Assembly (NCBI GenBank): GCA_001970955.1
Contig: MPUH01000013.1
Span: 62,001-126,000, forward strand
From: Stentor coeruleus
Lineage: Eukaryota; Ciliophora; Heterotrichea; Heterotrichida; Stentoridae
Length of the DNA: 64,000 nucleotides
Direction: 5' to 3'
Every line of letters starts with the position of its first letter. Position 1 is the first letter of the stretch. Both the position numbers and the translations under genes were made by a program. The notes beneath the pieces are model-generated. The model was not told the origin of the DNA. It made no database searches and worked only from the letters and a program-made list of their open reading frames with translations. Positions 54,651 through 63,962 of this stretch are shown one piece after another.

Positions 54651-56360
54651 ATGGACTTTGAAGAAGGTGAAGATCTTTTCCTTGGTGAAGATGAGGAACA
54701 AGGTCCCCAAGACTATCTCCCACAAAAAGATGAAGTTATTATGCTTATAGACTGTAGTGCAAGTATGATGCTTGCCCACAACAATGGTGATATCCCTTTT
54801 TTCATGGTAATCAAAGCCGCTTTAGGATTCCTAAAATCTAGAATCCTGAGTTCAGAAACTGACAGTATAGCAATAATTCTCTACAACACTAAGGCTAAAA
54901 AAAACCATATGGAATTAGAAAATATTTATGTTCTTCAAGATCTTGCTTCACCAGATGCTCAAAGAATCAAAGAATTACAGACTCTCTTAGATCAGGGTTG
55001 GCATCCATATGGTCATGGTGAAGCTCTTCTTGTAAACGCTTTATGGGTATGTCATGATATTTTAGCTCAAAACAAAAACTCAGCAAATAGGCGAATTCTG
55101 CTCTTTACCGATGAAGATAGACCAAATGCAAATCATCCTCGGGAAATCGATATTGCCGTACAAAGGGCAAAAGATTTAGCTCAACAAGATATAAGCTTAG
55201 AACTTTACCCTTTAAATAAACCAGATAAAGCTTTTAACTTCCAAGCTTTTTATATAAGAGTCATCCCAGTTGATGAAGATGAATCTATAGAAAATATTAA
55301 TGGTCTTGAAAAACTTGAAGACTTAATATGTAAAATGCATACTAAAGAGTATAAAAAACGCAAACTTGGGACTATCAACTTTGCCTTATGCCCTAACATG
55401 TTTATTGCTATGAATTATTACTGTGTTTTTAGAGAAAGTAAAAAGCCAACTCCTTCTAAACTTCATGCAAAAGATAACAAAAAACTCAAATCTGTTACTA
55501 GTTGGATATGCCAAGAAAGTGGTAAACAACTTTGGTCACATAATGTTGGTAATCATTATGAAATGGGAGGAAGTAAAGTCAAATTTAATAAAGAAGAAGT
55601 TGCTCATATAAAGAATTTTGATGCTCCTGGACTTAAACTTATGGGTTTTAAAAATCGAGATAGGATAAAAAATTATATGAATGTAAGGGCAAGTTATTTT
55701 TTATATCCTGAAGAAAATAGGGTTAAAGGAAGTTCACAGGTTGTAAATTCATTATTGACTTCTATGATTAAGCTAAATAAAATTGCTATTGTTAGGTTTA
55801 TACCAAGACAAGGTGCTGTTGTTAGGTTTGGAGCTTTAGTACCAAGTCAAGAACCTAAAGGATTTAATTTGATTTTTATGCCTTATGCTGATGATATGAG
55901 GAATCCGGAAACACTTAAAGCTAAAGGAGAGGTACAAAAAGCTCCTGAGGATATGGTTAAAAGTGCTGCGGCTATGATTGGAAATATACAATTAGGAGAC
56001 TTTGATGTAAAGTCGTATTATAATCCAGTATTACAGCATTTTTATACTAATCTTGAAGCTTTGGCTTTGGAAGAACCTAAACCTCCACAAATACAGGACT
56101 CGTTGGAACCAGATGAAGAAGGAATGCAGAAAAAGGAACAGTATATAAAAGAGTTTTGGGAGTTGGCGTATAATGGAAATGCAAAGAGGCAAACAAAAAA
56201 TGATATTGGTGATGGCAAAAAGAAAAAAGGAGATACTTATACGGAAGGTGAACTTAAGAAAATGAAGGTTCCTGAGCTTAAAGAAATTTGTGATCGGTTG
56301 GGCATAGCTAAAGCTGGAAGAAAAGATGATCTTATTGAGAGAATATTAGGCAAGATGTAG
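54651..56360 (+). CDS. XRCC6: Ku70, DNA end-binding subunit
   Basis: A 569-residue protein, slightly shorter than human Ku70 (609). An acidic N-terminus leads into a von Willebrand A-like domain: DEVIMLIDCSASM, KAALGFLKSRILSS, DSIAIILYNT and RILLFTDED. The central Ku beta-barrel spans about residues 225-470 (LGTINFALCPNMFIAMNYY; IVRFIPRQGAVVRFGALVPS). The C-terminal arm is followed by a SAP domain at about 535-569 (LKKMKVPELKEICDRLGI, then GRKDDLIERIL), which is diagnostic of Ku70 rather than Ku80. Ku70/80 loads on DNA ends in non-homologous end joining, and in ciliates with DNA elimination it also acts in macronuclear development. Start ATG 54651. No intron. Confidence 0.95.
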   Translation: MDFEEGEDLFLGEDEEQGPQDYLPQKDEVIMLIDCSASMMLAHNNGDIPFFMVIKAALGFLKSRILSSETDSIAIILYNTKAKKNHMELENIYVLQDLASPDAQRIKELQTLLDQGWHPYGHGEALLVNALWVCHDILAQNKNSANRRILLFTDEDRPNANHPREIDIAVQRAKDLAQQDISLELYPLNKPDKAFNFQAFYIRVIPVDEDESIENINGLEKLEDLICKMHTKEYKKRKLGTINFALCPNMFIAMNYYCVFRESKKPTPSKLHAKDNKKLKSVTSWICQESGKQLWSHNVGNHYEMGGSKVKFNKEEVAHIKNFDAPGLKLMGFKNRDRIKNYMNVRASYFLYPEENRVKGSSQVVNSLLTSMIKLNKIAIVRFIPRQGAVVRFGALVPSQEPKGFNLIFMPYADDMRNPETLKAKGEVQKAPEDMVKSAAAMIGNIQLGDFDVKSYYNPVLQHFYTNLEALALEEPKPPQIQDSLEPDEEGMQKKEQYIKEFWELAYNGNAKRQTKNDIGDGKKKKGDTYTEGELKKMKVPELKEICDRLGIAKAGRKDDLIERILGKM

Positions 56361-56393
56361 TTAAGATTTTTTATAGAATTATTTTCAAAAATA

Positions 56394-56476
56394 GAAAAAC
56401 AAATATTTGTTATGTGTATTTATTAGTATTAGTANGAAAAACAAATATTTGTTATGTGTATTTATTAGTATTAGTA
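56394..56476. repeat. 41-bp direct duplicate flanking N56435
   Basis: 56394-56434 recurs at 56436-56476 with one N between. It lies just downstream of the Ku70 stop, so no frame is affected. Confidence 0.88.
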
Positions 56477-56646
56477 TCTGAAATAAACATAAAATCTTAA
56501 TAAATATTTTATTCTTTATATTTCTAATCTTCCTAATATCCTCTTAGCAAACCCTAAAACTATCTGAAATAAACATAAAATCTTAATAAATATTTTATTC
56601 TTTATATTTCTAATCTTCCTAATATTCTCTTAACAAACCCTAAAAC
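56475..56646. repeat. 86-bp tandem duplicate without N
   Basis: 56475-56560 recurs at 56561-56646 with two mismatches (C/T and G/A). It adjoins the N-flanked duplicate, so it may be a second unmerged contig end or an allelic copy. Confidence 0.85.
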
Positions 56647-57101
56647 CCTTCTCCTCTATTTATCAACATTTATATTTCTTCATTTATCATCTATTTTTTC
56701 TCTTCAAATCATCCTCTCTTAAATCTTTCATTAAGCCTAACATCAAGCATCCCAACATGCCAAATCTCCACAAAACACTTCGAAATTTCAATTTTAACTC
56801 ATTCCATCATTTTAATTGGCTCAGCCATTTAGATATAAAAATGTCCAATCTCTTATAAAAAAACTCATCCTCTTATCTAATCAAAAAATCTTTTCATATA
56901 ATCATATCATAAACATATATCTCAGTTTAAACTATAGCATATCTTATATCATTACATAAAAATTCCTATACAAACTTTTAATCCTCTCCATCATCATCAA
57001 ATTTTATCTTTTCTTTATTAAAATCCTATCTTTTCTCTTTATATTTTTCTTTTTCCCATGGCAAACACACAGATTAATGATATGGCTAGTTTTTATATGA
57101 A
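56647..57101 (+). promoter_or_regulatory. Unassigned G-depleted flank
   Basis: About 410 nt (56647-57057) are nearly free of G and rich in C and T, like the 5' flanks of plus-strand genes elsewhere in the window. They lie between two converging genes and lead to ATG 57058, which opens a 113-codon frame antisense to the acidic protein. No plus-strand gene is called, but the flank is unexplained. Confidence 0.4.
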
Positions 57102-57407
57102 TTACTTTTTCCCTTTAGGTTTTTTCTTTTTCTCAAGGGAACTATCATCGCTAAAACTATCATCTTCGCTTGCTAATTCATCATCTTCTTCGCTATTAGC
57201 TTCAAAATCATCATCTTCATCGAAATCTTCTTCATCATCATCATCAAAATCTTCCTCATCTGAGTCGTCTACAATGTTGTCTTCTTCAGATTCGGATTCG
57301 ATTGGCTTTTTTGTTGCATTTTTTTCAGGAAGTTTGGCCTTTTTGGTTGCTTTGCTGTCATCTTCAGCGCTTTCCCGCTTTTTTGGAAGTGATTGAGAGT
57401 CTGACAT
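57102..57407 (-). CDS. Small acidic nuclear-type protein
   Basis: A 101-residue protein: a basic N-terminal third with a nuclear-localisation-like run (KKRESAEDDSKATKKAK), a central and C-terminal region made almost only of D, E and S, and a basic end (KKKKPKGKK). No fold is predicted. Such charge-segregated proteins often act as histone chaperones or in ribosome biogenesis, but no family is identified. The minus strand is preferred because its 5' side (57408-57640 plus) is C-poor, the normal sense-strand G-depletion, and because the antisense product is only a Ser-rich mirror of the D/E-rich codons. Confidence 0.7.
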   Translation of the reverse strand: MSDSQSLPKKRESAEDDSKATKKAKLPEKNATKKPIESESEEDNIVDDSDEEDFDDDDEEDFDEDDDFEANSEEDDELASEDDSFSDDSSLEKKKKPKGKK

Positions 57408-58013
57408 AATTCTTATTTATTTATGAGAGAATATATGAAGATTATATTAGTGACATAAGAGATTTTAGGATATAAGATTTAGTGGTATATTAGATTTGGA
57501 AATATATGACGTAATAAATGATTTTATGATAATGAAGTGATTGGATGATAAATGAGTTTGTTATGATGAGTATTGTATAATACAAGTGTTGTAGTGTTTA
57601 GAAGTAAATTAGTAGGTTTTAGAGTGTTTTTTTATGTACTATAGCACCAAACTATATTTTTTATTATAATCCTCTATACAATACTGCTTCATATCGATAA
57701 AATGTTAATATTTTAACTTATCATATATAGCCATAATCTGTTTTCAATTTTCTAACCAAAAACCCCCTTCTTAATCTTATCAGCTAGAAAAATAATACAA
57801 AAAATCTCCCTTATCATCTTAATTCTTATCATAAAATCCTAAATCCATATCATCTAAACCTCTATTCTTCACCATCATCATCCCAAAAAAAAAAAACATA
57901 AAATTCCCATTACCTTCCAAAATTAAAAAAGCCATAGCTTATAATTTTAAAACCACTCTAAGCCAAAATGATTATTAAAAAGTAATGCTAATTTCTAATA
58001 AAACATAAAAACA
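57408..58013. promoter_or_regulatory. Divergent intergenic region
   Basis: 57408-57640 is C-poor and 57680-58013 is G-poor on the plus strand: two back-to-back 5' flanks. No other feature. Confidence 0.5.
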
Positions 58014-58625
58014 ATGGTCTTACAAGGAATAATAAGCAAATACACAATCATCGAAAACTATGCCGAGTATACAATCGAAATAAAAGACAACTCAACAGGA
58101 GAATCTTGGCAGTTCCATCGAAGATATTCAGTCCTCCGTAAATGGCATAATTTTTCATCACAAGCCCTGAAATCCTTGCCTGAATTTCCAAAAAAAAAGT
58201 TTTTTGGGAATCTCAAGCCTCTTTTCCTAGAAAAAAGAAAAAAAGAGCTTGAAGTTTATATAAACAATATCATTTTCTTATATGAACACCCTGTTATAAA
58301 AAGTTTTATAAAGCCAAATGATAGAAAAGATCTTTTTCCATCAAACATTAGAAAAAAATTGAAAAACTCAGAATCTTATGCTAGAACTAAAAACATTATG
58401 AGAAAAATAAACTCTAAATCAATGGAAAATATGTTTGATTTATCAGATTTAGAATCAACAAATTTAGGGGAAAGCAAATTTTTATATGGAAAAATGATAT
58501 TCCCTTTATCTAATAAAATATTACCTATTGGATCATATGAGAATATAGAAAGTTTATATACTGATGTATATGAAAATGGGCATTGGATAAGGAAAAAATT
58601 CAGAAATACTAAAAAAATCTTCTAA
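58014..58625 (+). CDS. PX-domain protein
   Basis: A 203-residue protein whose first 110 residues form a PX (phox) domain. The key elements are the strand YAEYTIEIKDN, the phosphoinositide-binding RRYSVLRKWH, the Pro-rich turn FPKKKFFGNL and the basic helix LEKRKKELEVYINNI. PX domains bind phosphoinositides, usually PI3P on endosomes. The RRY and RKK basic residues are present, so binding is plausible. The C-terminal 90 residues are basic and Ser/Asn-rich with no known domain. ATG 58014 follows a G-poor leader. It converges on the SF-assemblin gene with 30 nt between stops. Confidence 0.88.
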   Translation: MVLQGIISKYTIIENYAEYTIEIKDNSTGESWQFHRRYSVLRKWHNFSSQALKSLPEFPKKKFFGNLKPLFLEKRKKELEVYINNIIFLYEHPVIKSFIKPNDRKDLFPSNIRKKLKNSESYARTKNIMRKINSKSMENMFDLSDLESTNLGESKFLYGKMIFPLSNKILPIGSYENIESLYTDVYENGHWIRKKFRNTKKIF

Positions 58626-58655
58626 AGAAAATATTATAGCAAATAACTTATTTAA

Positions 58656-59459
58656 TTAGACATCTTTACCTATAAGCTTTAGAGTGTTTTGGAAAGTTTT
58701 AATAAACCCTGATAAACTGTCTAGTAAATGGTCTTGATGATCAAGTCTGCTTCTCATTTCAGTCTTGACCCCATCTTTCATATCAGTTAAAGCATTCATA
58801 GAATCTTGTTTGAATTTTTCTATATGATTGTTTTGAGTATTTATATCTGTATATAAAAGATCTCGAAGTCCTTGGATTTTATTTATCCTATCTTGTCTTT
58901 CTGCATCCATTCTTTCATTCATTGTCCTAACTTCTTCATCTAAAGTATCAAGTATTTCTCGTTCCCTTTCGATTCTTATGTTTTTTTCTATCTCAAAGCC
59001 TTTTTCTAAACCATCAAGTCCTTTGCGAATTGGGTTCAGCATATCTTCAGTTTGTTGTATACGCTCAAGTTTTTCAGTTTCTAAGGAATTTTCAAGGAAA
59101 TCCATACGATCATGAGATTTCTTATTTGCTAATTCTCGCGCGTTGCGCTCGTCGTCAAAAGTTTTCTGAGTGAAGTCTTTTAAGTTTTTTAATTCATCTT
59201 GGAAATGTCTTTGGAAGGTTTTTAACTGGTCATTTATTTGTTTTCCTTGATCTGTAACATAATCTCTTGTGCTTTGGATTTTGGAATATACGTCTTGGAA
59301 TTTCGCATCTAGTTGCCTTTTTGCTTCCTCTCGAGCTTTTCGCATGGTCTCGTAATCTCCTGACATAACATCCATTTGCCCTTTGAGCAGAGTTAGTTTT
59401 TCCCTTTCATTGACAGACTTTTTTATAGTACCTGTTAGGTTAGTTACAAAGTCTTCCAT
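58656..59459 (-). CDS. SF-assemblin/beta-giardin family protein
   Basis: A 267-residue protein made of a short non-helical head and a continuous coiled-coil rod with SF-assemblin-type spacing. Recognisable blocks are ELANKKSHDRMDFLENSLE, IEKNIRIEREREILDTLD and MNERMDAERQDRINKIQGLR, typical of striated fibre assemblins, and the length matches the family. SF-assemblins form the striated microtubule-associated fibres attached to basal bodies. Together with SSNA1 and the centrin-like protein, this fits a ciliate cortex. Start ATG 59459. No intron. Confidence 0.88.
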   Translation of the reverse strand: MEDFVTNLTGTIKKSVNEREKLTLLKGQMDVMSGDYETMRKAREEAKRQLDAKFQDVYSKIQSTRDYVTDQGKQINDQLKTFQRHFQDELKNLKDFTQKTFDDERNARELANKKSHDRMDFLENSLETEKLERIQQTEDMLNPIRKGLDGLEKGFEIEKNIRIEREREILDTLDEEVRTMNERMDAERQDRINKIQGLRDLLYTDINTQNNHIEKFKQDSMNALTDMKDGVKTEMRSRLDHQDHLLDSLSGFIKTFQNTLKLIGKDV

Positions 59460-59898
59460 TTATAAAATACCTTTTGTGGATTTTTTTTATGTGTAAATGT
59501 GGAGTTAGTTATATGTGAAATTAGAATTTTTGGTATGTTGGAAAAGATTTTAGATGTAAATTTTATGATTAGAAAAGGTTTATGGATTTAGAATTTATTA
59601 TTAATGTTAATTATTGATTTGGTTTTAGAAAATTATTTTTTTATTGGATGTAGTAGGAATATAAGCTAAAAATTTTATTATTTAATAAATCTTTGTAAAA
59701 ATCCTAGTTTCCTCAAAAAAGATCATTATAAAATTATATAAAAAACCTATACAATTTTCTACACCATCAACAAAATCATCCTAGCCTTTTCTCCTTTAAT
59801 ATAAATCCCTATTTCATTCCTAATTATCCATAATCCATTCACATCTTCAAACATAATTTCATATTTAATTAAAAAATAATCATCTTATATTTCTCATA
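59460..59898. promoter_or_regulatory. Divergent intergenic region
   Basis: 59460-59690 is C-poor and 59700-59898 is G-poor on the plus strand: 5' flanks of the SF-assemblin and TTL-like genes. Confidence 0.5.
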
Positions 59899-61445
59899 AT
59901 GGTATCAAAAACATCTCTCATAATCTTACAGCTTCTAAATTTCCTACTCTTATATTCAAGCATAACCGAACTTGATTACTATAAAAAAAAGCCAACAGGT
60001 AAATTATACTTCAATACAAAAGCTTGGGAAACTTATCTTAATGACTACGACTATAACGATGAATATTATCACATAATAAACGATGAAACATATTGTGATA
60101 AAGTTAAAAACGTCCGAATCAAAACAAATTTCAATATAAGTGAATTAGAAGATAAGCATAACCGAATAATATATTCTGATTACAAACAAGGAAATTTAGT
60201 CAAAAGTGTATTGAAAAGAAATGGACAATTAGTCCTAACAAAACATAATCTTAACAGCCCAAATAATATGCGAGATAGGTATTTAGATCCTAAAATCACA
60301 ATGTTTTTCCATAAATCTATGTGGCATTTTCATATGATGATTGGGACTAGTTTTTTATGTGAAGGGCAAAAATATAACCATATTCCAGGGAATATTTATT
60401 TATCATATAAAGATCTTATAACAAAACAAGCTAAGCTTTATTCTCAAAGCTATGAATCAAGGGAATTTTGTTTTGATGTTGATGAATTTATGCCTAAAAC
60501 TTATGATTTAACAGATGAAGCTGAATGTTTGGAAATAGTTAGGATTTTAAGACCTACAGATAAGATCAAATGGATTAAGAAAATTGGTAGAAATAGTCAT
60601 AATGCTGAAGGGGTGAAGTTACTTGATAGGAAAAATGTTGAGAATTTACTTAGTGACCTTGATTATGGGGCTATGTGTGGTAGTTATACAAAACATGTTT
60701 TGGTACAAAAATACANGACCTTGATTATGGGGCTATGTGTGGTAGTTATACAAAACATGTTTTGGTACAAAAATACATCCCGAATCCTTTGTTGATTAAT
60801 AATCGCAAGTTTGATTTTAGAGTGTATATGGTTATTGCTAGCACAACTCCTCTTGTTGTCCTTTATCATGATGGATTCTTAAGGGTTACTATTAATGAGT
60901 ATGATGCTAATAGTATCGACCCTTCAATCCATATAACAAATACCGCTTTGGCTATGGAGTATATGAAAACCCATAACCTTACAGATGAAGAAATGATTGA
61001 AGCTGAACAGTCACAAATGTGGACCTACGAAGATCTTTTCCAATATCTTTATTCCATAGGCAAAGTGAAATCTTCCAACTGGCTTAACACTTACCTGCGT
61101 CCTGAAATGAAAAAGCGTATGTTGCATATTGTCCGTATGTCAAAAAACGAGCTCCTTCCTCATCCAGGGGTTTTTGAGCTTTACGGTGTAGATTTTCTCT
61201 TAGACGAAGACTTAAACCTCTGGTTTCTTGAAGTAATAACAAGTCCTTCAATGATGGCTACATCACTTTCCCGTGAAGAAACCAAAAAAAACTTGATAAA
61301 ATCCCTTCTAGATATCGAATATGGGCTTCTTCTCAATCAAGACATCTCATCCCTTGTGTCAAACACAAACTACAGTTTTGTCTATAACGGTTTTCTTCCT
61401 GAGCCTCAAGCATTCACATCCCTTCTAAATGAAAAATGTTATTAG
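59899..61445 (+). CDS. TTL-like ATP-grasp protein with signal peptide
   Basis: After removing the contig duplicate at 60655-60777 the gene encodes about 494 residues. An N-terminal hydrophobic stretch (SLIILQLLNFLLLYSS) looks like a signal peptide. The body is a tubulin-tyrosine ligase-like ATP-grasp domain: MPKTYDL, IKWIKKIGRNSHNAEGVKLL, VQKYIPNPLLINNRKFDFRV, and FELYGVDFLLDEDLNLWFLE. TTL/TTLL enzymes add amino acids to tubulin tails in the cytosol, so a secretory signal is unexpected. The usual E-V-N-x-x-P magnesium site reads EVITSP, with Ile in place of Asn. Activity is therefore doubtful and the substrate need not be tubulin. Confidence 0.82.
60655..60777. repeat. 61-bp direct duplicate flanking N60716
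   Basis: 60655-60715 recurs exactly at 60717-60777 with N between. The 62-nt excess splits the TTL-like gene into two frames; collapsing it restores one frame through QKYIPNPLL. Confidence 0.9.
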
Positions 61446-61459
61446 TTAATACATAAAAA

Positions 61460-62197
61460 ATGGGATGTTTTCAAAGCTTTACCAAATGGGAACAAGAGCA
61501 AATTGCCATAAAATCAATAAGCCTCAATCTAGGTTATCATCGTTACAATTATAAAATCCCTTTAAAAGCTTTTCATAGATATTTCCCTTTCATTTCCTTA
61601 ACTAAAGGCGAACTTATAGAATGTTTAAACAAACTTCATATATCATTTCACAACAATTTCTATTCAATGTTTATTATAAGCAAATACGAACTCTTACATA
61701 TAAAAAACTTAGATTTCTATAACAAATACCCACAAGTTTTAGAAAAAAAAAGATACTCAGTTAAAAAACTTAGCACTTTGGCTATAATATTAGGAAAAGG
61801 GAAACTTAGTTCTAAAGCAAGGTCTTTATTTGATATTTATAACTTTAACGATAGTTTATTTATGAATGAAAAAGATTTAGCACTGATGATTGAGAATATA
61901 TGTGATGTGTCTATTTTATGTTTGACTAATTATGCTGAAATGAATAAAGCTGAGATTGAAGAGACGAAAAAAATAGTTAAAGACCATTATTGTGCATTGA
62001 AAATGAAGTATTGCGAGTATTTTAAAGAGTTGATTTTTATTACAAAAGGCCAAAAGGAGTTTACAAGAGAATGTTTTGTAAGAGAATTTAATGATCCTGA
62101 TGTAGGGATTTTATTAGATAATCAAAAACTAAGGGAGTTTATAGCAGATCAATACAAAGATCGATCTGAAATGCAAACTGAATCTGAAGTTATATAA
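61460..62197 (+). CDS. N-acylated protein, unknown function
   Basis: A 245-residue protein beginning MGCFQS, a probable N-myristoyl (Gly2) and palmitoyl (Cys3) signal. The body is helical and hydrophilic. The segment ARSLFDIYNFNDSLFMNEKDLALMIENI has the helix-loop-helix look of a calcium-binding (EF-hand-like) domain but lacks a full set of acidic loop ligands. No family is recognised. It starts only 14 nt after the TTL-like stop, which leaves no room for a separate promoter of the kind seen elsewhere. It converges on the centrin-like gene with 63 nt between stops. Confidence 0.68.
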   Translation: MGCFQSFTKWEQEQIAIKSISLNLGYHRYNYKIPLKAFHRYFPFISLTKGELIECLNKLHISFHNNFYSMFIISKYELLHIKNLDFYNKYPQVLEKKRYSVKKLSTLAIILGKGKLSSKARSLFDIYNFNDSLFMNEKDLALMIENICDVSILCLTNYAEMNKAEIEETKKIVKDHYCALKMKYCEYFKELIFITKGQKEFTRECFVREFNDPDVGILLDNQKLREFIADQYKDRSEMQTESEVI

Positions 62198-62260
62198 AAA
62201 TATAACTTTTTTCTAATAAAAAGACTTTTTTTTCCATATGATCTCTAAATATTCTTATTA

Positions 62261-62773
62261 TTAACCGTATACTTTCTTGGTCATGACCTTGTAAAAGTCT
62301 TCAAATGTAAGCTCAGGCTTACCGAGACTTGAAATCCTCTCAAGTGCATGGGCAAGTTCTTCTTCAGTCATACTTTCACCAAGTTCTCTAGCAACTCTTG
62401 TAAGAGCTTTCAAAGTAATATTCCCAGTACCTTCAGCATCGAATAAGTCTAAAATTCTCTGAACACCTTCTTTGCTTTCTCTGTTTCCAAGTCTGTCGTT
62501 GATATGACCCAAGAATGAGTCAAAGTCAATTTCAGCACCGAGTTCTTCAATTCCAGCCAAAAGTCTGAAAATTGTAGGTGATTGGTCTCTACCTAAAGAG
62601 TTAAGAGCGGCTTGAACTTCTTTAGGGTCAATTGTCCCAGAGCTATCTAAGTCAAAAAGATCAAAGGCTTCTTTGCAATCTTTAATTTCGTCTTCGGTAA
62701 GCTTGATTTCAACTTCAGGCTTCTTGGGTTGGCTCTTTGGGGCTTCCTTTCCTTTGACAACCTTTTTCGACAT
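62261..62773 (-). CDS. Centrin-like EF-hand protein
   Basis: A 170-residue protein with a basic, Lys/Pro-rich 25-residue N-terminus and two EF-hand pairs. EF1 is canonical (DLDSSGTIDPKE, after CKEAFDLF), and its helix continues ALNSLGRDQSP. EF2 and EF4 lack loop ligands, and EF3 is partial (DAEGTGNITLKAL, lacking some acidic ligands). The order, length and the DLFD and TFEDF elements are those of centrins and centrin-like calcium-binding proteins of ciliate basal bodies and contractile fibres. Calcium binding is expected mainly at EF1. Start ATG 62773. Confidence 0.85.
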   Translation of the reverse strand: MSKKVVKGKEAPKSQPKKPEVEIKLTEDEIKDCKEAFDLFDLDSSGTIDPKEVQAALNSLGRDQSPTIFRLLAGIEELGAEIDFDSFLGHINDRLGNRESKEGVQRILDLFDAEGTGNITLKALTRVARELGESMTEEELAHALERISSLGKPELTFEDFYKVMTKKVYG

Positions 62774-63962
62774 TTATAATCCATTGGTTAGTGAGTTTAA
62801 AATTTAAATATGGAGACTTGAAATGATAGATTTTGATTTGGATATTGAGGGATATGAAGGGAAAATAGATCATATGGGTTGGATGAGATTAGGTTTTTTA
62901 AAGATAATGATTAGATTTTGATATATTTTGGGTTTTGGAATGTATGTTGAGTTATTGTGAAGGATAAGATATTTTTTAGGTTTTGAAGACTGGAATGAGG
63001 TTGGGTTTTTTTGATTCGGTGTTAGGGAAGGTTTTTATATTTAAGAAGGATAAGTTTTAAAGTTTAGTTTAGAGTGAGATGATTAGGGTATATGGAAAGA
63101 GACTGTTTTTTTTTGGAAATGGGTTTAGGATTTTGGATAGAGTTTGTGAAATTAGTGATTTGAGGATGGTTTGAGGAGATAAGGTGGGATATGATTGGGA
63201 GATGTGATTTTTTATATTGTGGTTAGTAAGTTAGATGCTAAATAAGATTTTAATTAGAAAATGAAGGAAAATTATGTAGTTGGAGTGGATAGGAAAGGAT
63301 TTTATGATAAATTTTAGTGATTGCAAATGCTTTTAAGGGCATTTGTTTTTGATAATAGGAGGGAAAGGTTTTTATAAAAGGAGTATAAAATAAGAGCTTT
63401 TATTTAAGATTTTCAATTCAATTTAGCTTATTAGAAGATTATTTTGTATTTCAATTTTATTTATTTTAATACTAGCTTTATTATGTATCTAAACTTTTTT
63501 CTTATTTCCTATTGCATTATTCATTATCAGTGTAAACCAGCTTGTGATTATTATAAAATGATTTATTAAAGCTGATTTTCACCATTATTTCAAGTTTAGT
63601 CTAAAGATAAGTATTAAATATTTCAACATTTCAGCATATTTTTTGATATAAAAATATCGATTTTCCACAATGACAAATTAAATAATCTCAAATCAATCTT
63701 ACAAACATAATAACTTGATAATACGCATATATTATTCTACCTTACTAAGTATATTTTTTCATATAAATAAATTCATCAGTTATAATCCTAAACATAAAAA
63801 CCAAACAAAAATCAGTAAATCTTAAACAATTTTCAATCCTCAATTCCTAATCCTATTTCCAAAACCTTTTCTCCTTCCTCAAATATAAACTTACACAAAT
63901 CACTAAATCTTAAAACTATAAATACTTGACATTTAATTACAAATATAATTCTCACATAAAAA
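62774..63962. promoter_or_regulatory. Divergent intergenic region, 1.19 kb
   Basis: 62774-63400 is very C-poor and G-rich on the plus strand, and 63660-63962 is G-poor. This is the clearest example of the mirrored strand skew at back-to-back promoters. No gene is supported. Confidence 0.55.

Noticed and set aside
57058-57396. 113-codon Ser-rich frame on the plus strand.
   Set aside because: It is the antisense of a D/E/K/S-rich gene, which is naturally stop-poor; kept only as part of the flank observation.
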